NCBI GenBank assembly: GCA_031265715.1
Contig: JAISCG010000137.1
Span: 1-5,983 of the forward strand
From: Holosporaceae bacterium
GTDB lineage: Bacteria > Pseudomonadota > Alphaproteobacteria > UBA3830
Direction of reading: 5' to 3'
DNA: 5,983 nucleotides
The notes below the pieces were generated by a model that worked only from the letters and a program-made list of their open reading frames with translations, searched no databases and was not told the origin of the DNA. Positions 1-5,312 of this stretch are shown here, in pieces; position 1 is the stretch's first letter, and the number at the start of each line of letters is the position of its first letter. The position numbers and the translations under genes are program-made.

Positions 1-48
1 TCGACGTTCCTGCTTCGCTTCTCTCTCTTCTTTTGTCAGTTTACTCAT
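1..48 (-). CDS. Unidentified gene, 5' end only (partial at left edge)
   Basis: An ATG on the minus strand (bases 48-46) opens a frame that stays open to the window edge, giving MSKLTKEEREAKQERR. A good ribosome binding site, AGAGG on the minus strand (57-61), lies 8 bases upstream of this ATG, which is why I call a real start. The 16 residues are strongly charged (Lys, Arg, Glu) and suit a soluble or coiled-coil N-terminus, but they are too few to name a product. It lies downstream of the PIF1-like helicase gene on the same strand, 242 bases away, so it may have its own promoter in 49-290; I found no convincing -35/-10 pair there. Confidence 0.5.
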   Translation of the reverse strand, partial: MSKLTKEEREAKQERR

Positions 49-316
49 GCTAATTACCTCTTCTTGTTATACCTTTTTATCAAGTTTCGGCTTTTACACA
101 ATATCTTTTACGGTCTCGATACCTCTGAAATTTCAACTTCCCTTTGAATCTCCTTCTGCAGTATTTAATGACGAAGAGTTTGTACGGCGGTTTTTCAGAA
201 AATATTCGATACTCTCCGAAACTCTGCTGAACCATCCGACTCCCGAGACTCTGCGCACACTGCAAACTCTGCATGAAGTAACCGGATTGGTTACGGAATT
301 ACTTCATCCGCGCTGA
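47..316 (+). CDS. Possible small hypothetical protein or gene remnant (doubtful)
   Basis: An 89-codon frame fills the gap between two minus-strand genes. Its last two thirds look protein-like: from about residue 41 it has mixed polar and hydrophobic residues (FNDEEFVRRFFRKYS, then a Leu/Thr/Glu-rich amphipathic stretch) ending LLHPR. The first 35 residues are hydrophobic and contain only one basic residue. Against it, there is no ribosome binding site before the ATG at 47. That ATG also overlaps the opposite-strand start codon at 46-48, so a promoter would have to lie inside the neighbouring gene. The 3' end overlaps the end of the helicase gene by 26 bases on the opposite strand. It may be a chance frame or the C-terminal remnant of a lost gene. 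I do not recognise the family. Confidence 0.25.
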   Translation: MLITSSCYTFLSSFGFYTISFTVSIPLKFQLPFESPSAVFNDEEFVRRFFRKYSILSETLLNHPTPETLRTLQTLHEVTGLVTELLHPR

Positions 317-1730
317 GTAAATCGCGCAGATTCGAATCTGTTATAACGTCCTCGACCGAGAGCGGAGCAGTAAAAGACAGGCCCGCAAGCGAAGTTGCGC
401 GAGACAAAGCGACGTATGTTTGCCCGCTTTCAAAACTTCTGCGCGACAGATCGATTCGCACGTCCTCCAGCGTAAGTCCCTGCGCTTTGTGTATTGTCGA
501 TGCCCAGGAAAGTTTCAGGGGGAACTGCGAATATCTTCCGACGACCTGTCTTGAAATTTCTCCGGAGGAGAGCGCGTAGTTATGACGTTCCCAGGTATCC
601 TTCTCCACGGAATATTCGAGATTTTGTCCGTCGATGCGCACATGTATTTCCCGATCGCCTAATTTTGTAACGGTTGCTAAATTGCCGTTAACCCATCGTT
701 GATTCGGATCATTTTTCAGCATCATTACGCGGGATCCGACTTTCAGGCACAACGTCTGAGGCGCAGGTAAATTTTTCCCGGAAATATTAAAATTTCCCTC
801 GAGCGCGCCGTCATAGGTATGCATGCTCCCGGGCAATTTCTGCAATTCCGCCCGATTATATTTGTCGGCGATTTCGTTATGGCCGGTGAGCAGCAACGGA
901 ACTTTGCCGTTGCGATGTTTACCGAAGCAAACGTTGTTCAGTTTTGCCACGGCCGACTCCAAATGCTTCCCGCTTCTTATATTTGCAAGCAGTTCTGCGA
1001 ATTTTTTGTTTTTCTGTCTGTAAACCCGCGAAAGTTCGATAATGTAGGGCGAAACATTGCGAAAAACTTTGGCCGAAAATACGTATCGGGTTTTATATTT
1101 CTGCGCGAAAGTTTTTCGTTCGCTGTTTGTGAGAACGGGAGGAAGCTGGAAAAAATCTCCGACCATGACGATCTGCACGCCGCCGAAAGGCTCTTCATTT
1201 TTGCGGATTGTTCGAAGTCTGCGGTCAATCATATCCAGCAAATCTGCGCGCACCATCGAAATTTCGTCTATTATTACGCGCTCCAATTTTCGAATGAGAG
1301 TCGCCTGTTTTCCCGTAATCGGATCAAGCTTGTCCGGATCGCTGAGTCCCGGAGGAATGCGGAAAAAAGAGTGAATCGTGACGCCGCCGCAATTCAGCGC
1401 GGCCACTCCCGTCGGAGCAATAACAACTTGTCTGATCGTTTTGTCGCGCAAAATTTCGCGAACAAGCGTCGTTTTACCGGTTCCCGCGCGACCGGTTATG
1501 AAAATCGGCTGAGTCTTGCTCTTGAGTACCTCGAAAATCCTTTTCGGAAATTTGTATCTTGTCGTCGGCTGATTTTCCGGTTTAACCGCGATTTTACCTG
1601 ACTGCACAACGCAATTACCGAGCGGTTCGCGCTTGTACCACATGATTGCCGCTATAAATAGGGATGCAATTACCGATACGGTCGCGACATATATCAATTT
1701 ACTGTTTTCGCTTTCGGGAGGCTGATCCAT
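291..1730 (-). CDS. PIF1-family DNA helicase with N-terminal membrane anchor
   Basis: A 479-residue superfamily 1B helicase, expected to unwind DNA 5' to 3' using ATP; the family resolves G-quadruplexes, R-loops and stalled forks. Visible motifs in order: Walker A GRAGTGKT (80-87), motif Ia APTGVAAL (105-112), TIHSFF (118-123), Walker B IIDEISM (153-159), a PIF1 signature-like stretch with RADLLDMIDRRL and PFGGVQ (161-186), motif III GDFFQLPPV (191-199), motif IV VYRQ (236-239), STIHKAQGLTLEDV (411-424) and TYVALSRAT (438-446). Catalytic Lys86, Asp155 and Glu156 are present. Residues 12-32 form a hydrophobic helix flanked by acidic residues before and Lys-Arg after. By the positive-inside rule this anchors the enzyme with the helicase domain in the cytoplasm. 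An in-frame stop three codons upstream of the ATG excludes a longer start; the ribosome binding site is weak (GGA). The family call is firm; the role of the anchor is unknown. Confidence 0.93.
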   Translation of the reverse strand: MDQPPESENSKLIYVATVSVIASLFIAAIMWYKREPLGNCVVQSGKIAVKPENQPTTRYKFPKRIFEVLKSKTQPIFITGRAGTGKTTLVREILRDKTIRQVVIAPTGVAALNCGGVTIHSFFRIPPGLSDPDKLDPITGKQATLIRKLERVIIDEISMVRADLLDMIDRRLRTIRKNEEPFGGVQIVMVGDFFQLPPVLTNSERKTFAQKYKTRYVFSAKVFRNVSPYIIELSRVYRQKNKKFAELLANIRSGKHLESAVAKLNNVCFGKHRNGKVPLLLTGHNEIADKYNRAELQKLPGSMHTYDGALEGNFNISGKNLPAPQTLCLKVGSRVMMLKNDPNQRWVNGNLATVTKLGDREIHVRIDGQNLEYSVEKDTWERHNYALSSGEISRQVVGRYSQFPLKLSWASTIHKAQGLTLEDVRIDLSRRSFESGQTYVALSRATSLAGLSFTAPLSVEDVITDSNLRDLLSADEVIP

Positions 1731-1864
1731 GCGCTTTTATCCAAAATATCCGATAATTTTACAGAAATAACCTTTAGGAAAAGTAAAATACAGTCCGAAA
1801 TTTTACCGTAGAAAAATTTGAAAAAAAGTGATATTAAGTCGATAATTAAGCAGGAGTAAACGCA
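1731..1864. promoter_or_regulatory. Divergent intergenic region between helicase and membrane-protein genes
   Basis: These 134 AT-rich bases separate two divergently transcribed genes and must hold promoters for both unless transcripts enter from elsewhere. The plus-strand promoter is described separately. For the minus-strand helicase gene the best -10-like hexamers are in the AT-rich part near 1750-1765 (TAAAAT read on the minus strand), without a convincing -35 partner. The gap sets up possible co-regulation of the pair, but I see no clear operator-like inverted repeat. Confidence 0.5.
1818..1846 (+). promoter_or_regulatory. Sigma70-like promoter for the multi-pass membrane protein gene
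   Basis: TTGAAA at 1818-1823 and GATAAT at 1841-1846 are separated by 17 bases, each hexamer one mismatch from consensus. The transcript would start near 1853, right at the AGGAG ribosome binding site (1852-1856), giving a very short leader of about 12 bases before the ATG at 1865. That closeness is the main reason for caution. Confidence 0.5.
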
Positions 1865-2752
1865 ATGGTAGTAATGCAAGCGGTGTTTTATATTTTATTG
1901 TTTTTTTTCGGAAATGCATTCTGCACGGTGCTGCATTTCATAATTGAGGATTCGCTCGGCACATCTCCCGAAAGCACGCTTTTTTTTCTAAAAGAATACA
2001 ACAGATGCTTCGCGGCGATTGTGGTTTTGACATTGATTCTCTCAGTTATGCTTTATCTGAGAGAACGCATGATTCGGAAAACATCGTCGGTCGAAGAGTA
2101 CGAAGCAAAATCGACTTTTCCGCTGTTAAATTGTCAAATATGTGACGTCGTTTTGGGCATAGCCCTGTTGGGGGCGATTGTTCGCTGCATAATACTTTTT
2201 TATTCTTATCTTTCGCTTTTGCCTGATTTGTTTGAAACATTTCTGAAAACCAGCGCAACTTTATTGTGCCTGTCATTATTGATTCTGTACTCGATACTGG
2301 AAAAAAAGCGCATCTACGCCGGAAGCAAGAAGCTGTATTATTTGATCGTCGGAGGAATTATGCTGAGCTTCGATTCGATCACGGTGTTCGCAGTGTTCAA
2401 ATATGCAAATCCGGCGGTGTTTGCGCGCATAATTGAGGATTGTCACACTCTTGAAACCGTAAAAGACCTTGGAAGCAAGTGGATCGGGAGGCAGTATAAA
2501 AATACGGACGAACTTCTTTCTTCTCTCGACGAATCCAAAAGAAATGTCCTGAAAACAAAGGATATTTCCTGCGGAATGAATGATAATGCGTCGATTGCCG
2601 TGAAGTTTAATCTGATTTCTTCGCCCGAGGATTTTAGCAGGATAAGAGCGGACCAAAGGTTAGATCATTTACATAGATACAGTTATTTTTCAGAACACAA
2701 CTCGTATAAAACCGGACAAAATATTAAAAATTTTGTCCGTAAAAAAAAGTAA
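1865..2752 (+). CDS. Multi-pass inner-membrane protein of unknown function
   Basis: The 295-residue protein has about five hydrophobic segments: 4-27, 47-65, 91-117, 129-146 and 157-178. The last contains Asp170. Positive loops after segments 2 (RERMIRK, 66-72) and 4 (EKKR, 146-149) suggest these face the cytoplasm. That would put the roughly 115-residue polar C-terminal tail in the periplasm, although the tail ends in the basic VRKKK. A CxxC pair (Cys90, Cys93) sits at the edge of segment 3, and other cysteines are scattered at 20, 48, 108, 135, 193 and 236. The ATG at 1865 has AGGAG 8 bases upstream. It is divergent from the membrane-anchored helicase gene. I do not recognise a family, and no transporter or enzyme motif is evident. 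Confidence 0.75.
   Translation: MVVMQAVFYILLFFFGNAFCTVLHFIIEDSLGTSPESTLFFLKEYNRCFAAIVVLTLILSVMLYLRERMIRKTSSVEEYEAKSTFPLLNCQICDVVLGIALLGAIVRCIILFYSYLSLLPDLFETFLKTSATLLCLSLLILYSILEKKRIYAGSKKLYYLIVGGIMLSFDSITVFAVFKYANPAVFARIIEDCHTLETVKDLGSKWIGRQYKNTDELLSSLDESKRNVLKTKDISCGMNDNASIAVKFNLISSPEDFSRIRADQRLDHLHRYSYFSEHNSYKTGQNIKNFVRKKK
2713..2739. repeat. Perfect 10-bp inverted repeat in the 3' end of the membrane-protein gene
   Basis: CGGACAAAAT (2713-2722) and its exact complement ATTTTGTCCG (2730-2739) flank a 7-base loop. The hairpin lies inside the last codons of the gene and is followed on the plus strand by an A-tract, not a T-tract, so it is not a standard plus-strand terminator. Read on the minus strand it is followed by GTTTTAT, a weak terminator tail, but no minus-strand gene ends there. 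Confidence 0.6.
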
Positions 2753-2762
2753 AGGCGCTTCT

Positions 2763-2797
2763 GCCGACAAATTAATTACGGTCGGCTAAAGCCGGCC
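2763..2797 (+). other. Two mutually exclusive hairpins in the 3' untranslated region
   Basis: GCCGAC (2763-2768) pairs with GTCGGC (2781-2786) around a 12-base loop. The same GTCGGC, extended by one base, can instead pair with GCCGGCC (2791-2797) to make a 7-bp stem with one G-T pair and a TAAA loop (2780-2797). The second stem is the more compact. These precede the terminator and may only stabilise the 3' end of the transcript. Confidence 0.4.
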
Positions 2798-2806
2798 CTG
2801 TAAACT

Positions 2807-2833
2807 GCATGAAGAGGCCTCTTTTGCTTTTTT
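2807..2833 (+). terminator. Rho-independent terminator after the membrane-protein gene
   Basis: GCA, a bulged T, then GAAGA (2807-2815) pairs with TCTTTTGC (2820-2827) around GGCC, followed directly by six T residues (2828-2833). It starts 54 bases after the stop codon of the multi-pass membrane protein gene, in the right orientation to end its transcript. Confidence 0.65.
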
Positions 2834-2911
2834 AAACCTCCGGGAAAGACCCCCCACCACCCGTAGGGTTATTTAATTATACGATGTAGTCGTTAGTTGA
2901 TTGGAAATATT

Positions 2912-3385
2912 ATGAAAAGATTGATATTTTTGTGCGTAGTATTAAGTGTGTTTTGTATAAATACAGAGCAAATACGAGGAGGGGAGCAACAGGAAGTAAA
3001 TGATCTGGTACGACAAAATGTTGCCGGATATACAAGAATGTGGACACTGTTAGCTCTCATACCTCAGGAAGATCTGTTGGTATTGGCAAACATAATTGCG
3101 CAGGCGCTTCCCTCCGATGCCCTTCTCCCGGGACGTATGATGAAGAAGAATAAACCGGCGCTGATATGCTGGTTTAGAGATTACGAGTCCGACTTCAGCC
3201 CTGCTGCCACTGCTGTTTTTTCTGCTGCTGTTACCATTGATCCTACTGTTTTTTCCGATGTTTCTCGTGCTAATGGTGCTGTTCGTGATGCTGCTCATGC
3301 TACTTTTGCTACTGCTGTTCGTACTGCTTTTGCTCCCGTATTGTTTGGTCAGAAAGATAATGATTTGCCCGGATTGGGTGAGTAG
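2912..3385 (+). CDS. Small exported protein of unknown function, probably frameshifted
   Basis: From the ATG at 2912 the product is 157 residues. It begins with a signal-peptide-like N-terminus: MKR, then a hydrophobic core at 4-15, then a polar region (INTEQIRGGEQQ). Cys15 lacks a proper lipobox. An in-frame TTG at 2897 is a less likely start because nothing resembling a ribosome binding site precedes it, whereas GGA lies 6 bases before the ATG. Residues 17-96 look like ordinary soluble protein (for example LLALIPQEDLLVLANIIAQAL). From residue 97 composition changes abruptly to Ala/Thr/Val/Ser/Asp with no Lys, Glu, Gln, Met or Trp for 46 residues. There the DNA appears constrained in another frame (see the 3201-3338 entry). 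I infer that the true product continues in that other frame or that the gene is broken. No family recognised. Confidence 0.45.
   Translation: MKRLIFLCVVLSVFCINTEQIRGGEQQEVNDLVRQNVAGYTRMWTLLALIPQEDLLVLANIIAQALPSDALLPGRMMKKNKPALICWFRDYESDFSPAATAVFSAAVTIDPTVFSDVSRANGAVRDAAHATFATAVRTAFAPVLFGQKDNDLPGLGE
3201..3338 (+). other. 46-codon hydrophobic stretch in the +1-shifted frame
   Basis: Read in the frame starting at 3201, every one of 46 codons encodes Leu, Phe, Ile, Met, Val or Pro: 42 have T in the second position and 4 are proline codons. First and third bases vary freely (CTG, CTA, CTC, CTT, TTG, TTA, GTG, ATG, TTT), which is what selection for a hydrophobic segment gives and is unlike a simple repeat. 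The frame is open from 3165, after a TGA at 3162-3164, and continues past 3338 with YCLVRKIM. It runs on to 3662, antisense to the end of trmD. Possible starts are TTG 3237 and ATG 3258, both inside the stretch and without a ribosome binding site. One frame switch between 3165 and 3200 would join it to the exported-protein frame that starts at 2912. Confidence 0.55.
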
Positions 3386-3467
3386 ACCTCCTGCGAAACA
3401 TCATTCTTTCGGTATTTTTGTCGTCAATTCGTCTTTTAGAAGCTCTGTTCATTACCGTTTCAACAGC

Positions 3468-4178
3468 TCAGCGAATCATTTTTTCCACATACTTCATCCA
3501 CAAATCCGGTCGGCGTCGCCGGGTGATTTCGTGGGACTGCTGCAACCTGAATTCGTGAATTTTTTGGTGATTTCCAGACAGAAGCACCTCGGGAACCGAG
3601 AGTCCGTTAAAAACATTCGGCTTGGTGTATTGATCATGCTCCAAAAGATGATTTTGAAATGAATCATCCGCAATCGAATCGCTGTTTCCGATTACCTTCG
3701 GCAGAAGGCGCACGCATCCTTCGATGATCATCATCGCCGCGACTTCTCCGCCGAGCAGCACGAAATCTCCGACGGAAATTTCTTCCATTTCGTAAAAGTC
3801 TGTTATTCGCTGATCCACGCCTTCGTATCTGCCGCAGAGCATTGTAACTCCGGAGCGACCGGCCAGATCAAGCAGATCCGACTGTGTCATCTGTCTTCCG
3901 CGCGGAGAAAAATATACTTTCTTCCACTTTTTTTCCTCTTCCGAAAGGGTGTTGAAGGCTTTTTCGAAGGCAACGGGAGAGAGGATCATTCCGGCGCCTC
4001 CTCCGCAGGGAGCCGAATCAATTCGGTCTGCGGTCGGTCCGTCCCCGGTCGGAAATTTTTTCAGATCGATCAGATTCAGGTGCCATTTTTTCTGCTCGAG
4101 AGCTTTCCCGATGACGGAAACCCCGAGATTTCCCGGAAAAGCGTCAGGAAAAATCGTAAAAACATTCGCCTGCCACAT
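3468..4178 (-). CDS. trmD: tRNA (guanine37-N1)-methyltransferase
   Basis: TrmD methylates N1 of G37 next to the anticodon in tRNAs for Leu, Pro and Arg, using S-adenosylmethionine, and so prevents +1 frameshifting. The 236-residue protein has the family landmarks: MWQANVFTIFPDAFPG at the N-terminus, the GGG motif APCGGGAGM (56-64), and the trefoil-knot SAM-binding segments LCGRYEGVDQR (114-124) and SVGDFVLLGGE (135-145). It also has Arg157 in CVRLLP, Asp172 in ADDSF (matching the catalytic Asp of the family) and VPEVLLSGNH (195-204). The usual VDD before the GGG motif reads RID here, and the aromatic residue preceding it is Cys58; both are mild departures. The start ATG overlaps the rimM stop in TGATG (one shared base), which implies translational coupling, consistent with the lack of a clear ribosome binding site. 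The stop is TGA. No hairpin terminator is visible downstream. Confidence 0.97.
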   Translation of the reverse strand: MWQANVFTIFPDAFPGNLGVSVIGKALEQKKWHLNLIDLKKFPTGDGPTADRIDSAPCGGGAGMILSPVAFEKAFNTLSEEEKKWKKVYFSPRGRQMTQSDLLDLAGRSGVTMLCGRYEGVDQRITDFYEMEEISVGDFVLLGGEVAAMMIIEGCVRLLPKVIGNSDSIADDSFQNHLLEHDQYTKPNVFNGLSVPEVLLSGNHQKIHEFRLQQSHEITRRRRPDLWMKYVEKMIR

Positions 4179-4657
4179 CAGTTTTTAAATCCCCGAAAAG
4201 CTTCCCGGGTTATCAGAAATTTATCCTCCGAATCCGGGAAATTTTCCCGGGTAAACGGAACCAAAAAAGTTGTTCCTTCATGGGAGAGCTCGAGGAGATC
4301 GCCGGCGCCGTAATTTTCCGCGCTGACTACAGAACATCGAACGTCCGAATCAGCGACGAATACGTCTTTTCCGATCAGATCGCAGAGGTAAAACTCATTT
4401 TTTCGGATTTCCGGAAAATCCGATTTTTTTACGTAGAAAATCTCGCCTTTCAGAGATTCGGCCGCGTTCCGATCGCACACCCCGTCGATGACAACAACAA
4501 CTCTGCCGTTGCCGAGAAACTTCAGAACGTGAAACGCAAAACCGTTTCCGTTTTTATCGAATATTTCTTTATAAGCGCACAGATTTTCGGAAAACGACCA
4601 AACACGAACGGCCCCCCGTATTCCGAAGGCGCCGGTGATTCGTAAAATTTGCGTCAA
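4178..4657 (-). CDS. rimM: Ribosome maturation factor RimM
   Basis: RimM binds S19 in the 30S head and helps late 16S rRNA processing and 30S assembly. The 159-residue protein is a little short for the family (about 165-180). The N-terminal domain shows GAFGIRGAVRVWSF (9-22) and DRNAAESLKGEIFYV (62-76). The C-terminal PRC-barrel shows EFYLCDLIGKDVF (88-100), NYGAGDLLEL (115-124) and LVPFT (132-136). The only workable start is TTG at 4657-4655: an in-frame TAA lies just upstream (4666-4664), and no ATG or GTG exists near the conserved N-terminus. The ribosome binding site is weak (GGA about 9 bases upstream). The combination of TTG and a weak site suggests low translation relative to rpsP, whose stop codon is 18 bases upstream, as known for this operon in E. 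coli. Its stop overlaps the trmD start. Confidence 0.94.
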   Translation of the reverse strand: MTQILRITGAFGIRGAVRVWSFSENLCAYKEIFDKNGNGFAFHVLKFLGNGRVVVVIDGVCDRNAAESLKGEIFYVKKSDFPEIRKNEFYLCDLIGKDVFVADSDVRCSVVSAENYGAGDLLELSHEGTTFLVPFTRENFPDSEDKFLITREAFRGFKN

Positions 4658-4675
4658 GTTTTTTTATCCGGCAGA

Positions 4676-5005
4676 TTACTGTTGAGCTTTCAGTCTTTCC
4701 TGAGCTTTTTTCCCGGGAGCCGATTTTTTCGGAGTCTCGCGAATTTCCGGCTTGGCGCACAGACCGAGGTTGTGCAACAGAAGGGCAACTCTGTCCGAAG
4801 GTTTTGCTCCGACCGAAACCCAGTATTTCACGCGCTCGGCGTTGGCCGTAACACGATTTTTATCTTCGTGAGGTAAAAACGGATTGTAGGATCCGACCTT
4901 TTCCAAAAATGCTCCGTCTCTCGGATTCCTGGAATCAGATACAACCATTCTGTAAAACGGGCGTTTTTTGGCGCCGCCGCGAGCTAAACGAATTCTTAAA
5001 GCCAC
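4676..5005 (-). CDS. rpsP: 30S ribosomal protein S16
   Basis: S16 is a primary 16S-binding protein of the small subunit. The 109-residue product opens with (V/M)ALRIRLARGGAKKRPFYR and contains SDSRNPRDGAFLEKVGSYNP, both hallmark stretches of the family; the tail is Lys/Gln-rich. I choose the GTG at 5005-5003 because a GGAG ribosome binding site (5012-5015) lies 6 bases upstream and because it aligns with the universal MALRIRL start. Upstream ATGs at 5017 and 5089 are in frame but add non-conserved residues, and the one at 5017 would itself overlap the GGAG. First gene of a minus-strand rpsP-rimM-trmD operon; its leader lies in the gap shared with efp. Confidence 0.97.
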   Translation of the reverse strand: MALRIRLARGGAKKRPFYRMVVSDSRNPRDGAFLEKVGSYNPFLPHEDKNRVTANAERVKYWVSVGAKPSDRVALLLHNLGLCAKPEIRETPKKSAPGKKAQERLKAQQ

Positions 5006-5011
5006 AAAAAT

Positions 5012-5015
5012 CTCC
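5012..5015 (-). promoter_or_regulatory. Ribosome binding site deciding the rpsP start
   Basis: GGAG on the minus strand, 6 bases before the GTG at 5005. Its position makes the GTG the start and excludes the in-frame ATG at 5017, whose codon includes the first G of this site. Confidence 0.75.
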
Positions 5016-5048
5016 ATATCATAAAACAATGTATTTTTAGCAACATAA

Positions 5049-5309
5049 GCGACAAAAGTCCAGGAGAAAAACGAAAGCAATAAGGACACGATAAAGTTAA
5101 TATCACGTCATACTTTCCGATGAGTATATAGGATTACTTGCTCAGGATAAGTTTTTGGAAATGAGCATGAATTTGCATTGTCTGCCCGGGTCGCCTCCAA
5201 TTATAAAAATGATGAGATCGGGAAGTTTTATCATCCGGAATCGCAGAATAACTATTGGCAAAGCGCCTCCGATGCTGTAGAGTTGACACAAATCAATTTA
5301 GAGGGATAA
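5049..5309 (+). pseudogene. Possible remnant of a decayed gene upstream of efp
   Basis: No intact gene is present, but three plus-strand frames can be read in succession as protein-like text. The first covers 5049 to about 5120. The second covers about 5101-5157 and includes SDEYIGLLAQDKFL. The third runs from 5151 to a TAA at 5307-5309; it includes GNEHEFALSARVASNYKNDE and ends ASDAVELTQINLEG. Going from the second to the third needs only one base restored in the G run at 5157-5158. The third frame has no ATG. Its mixed, acidic, non-repetitive composition is unlike random AT-rich spacer, but chance cannot be excluded. No family recognised. Confidence 0.28.
5178..5207 (+). promoter_or_regulatory. 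Candidate sigma70 promoter for efp
   Basis: TTGTCT (5178-5183) and TATAAA (5202-5207) are separated by 18 bases; matches to consensus are 4 of 6 and 5 of 6. Transcription would start near 5214 and give a leader of about 100 bases before the efp ATG. Confidence 0.35.
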
Positions 5310-5312
5310 TTT

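Larger units (their letters stand above)
5006..5312. promoter_or_regulatory. Divergent rpsP-efp intergenic region
   Basis: These 307 bases hold the leaders of two divergent translation genes. For efp the best promoter is listed separately. For rpsP the best -10 is TATACT on the minus strand (5128-5123), which would give a leader of about 110 bases; its -35 (near TTATCC) is poor. A closer TATGAT (5023-5018) is too near the start codon to serve. I see no RNA gene. The plus-strand side holds protein-like reading frames broken by frameshifts, listed separately as a possible gene remnant. Confidence 0.45.

Noticed and set aside
819..1601. Long plus-strand frame of 260 codons
   Set aside because: It is a shadow antisense to the PIF1 helicase gene, whose motifs are unmistakable; the shadow has no recognisable domain.
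3050..3298. Minus-strand Ser/Asn-rich frame
   Set aside because: Its composition is a direct by-product of the T-every-third-base pattern on the other strand.
3201..3338. Simple CTG/GCT trinucleotide repeat
   Set aside because: Only short runs repeat exactly; the first and third bases vary too much for microsatellite expansion, and the shared feature is a T in a fixed codon position.
3420..3467. Short minus-strand frame after trmD (ATG in the region antisense to 3386-3460, rich in Arg and Lys)
   Set aside because: It has no ribosome binding site, runs antisense to the exported-protein gene and does not resemble L19.
4234..4250. Palindrome CCGGGAAATTTTCCCGG, hairpin-like
   Set aside because: It lies within the rimM coding region without a T-tract and encodes ordinary RimM residues, so it is not called a terminator.
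5283..5310. TTGACA and GATAAT 16 bases apart just before efp, a near-perfect promoter by sequence
   Set aside because: Transcription would begin at about 5317, inside the coding sequence, and the -10 overlaps the ribosome binding site; a promoter at 5178-5207 is better placed.
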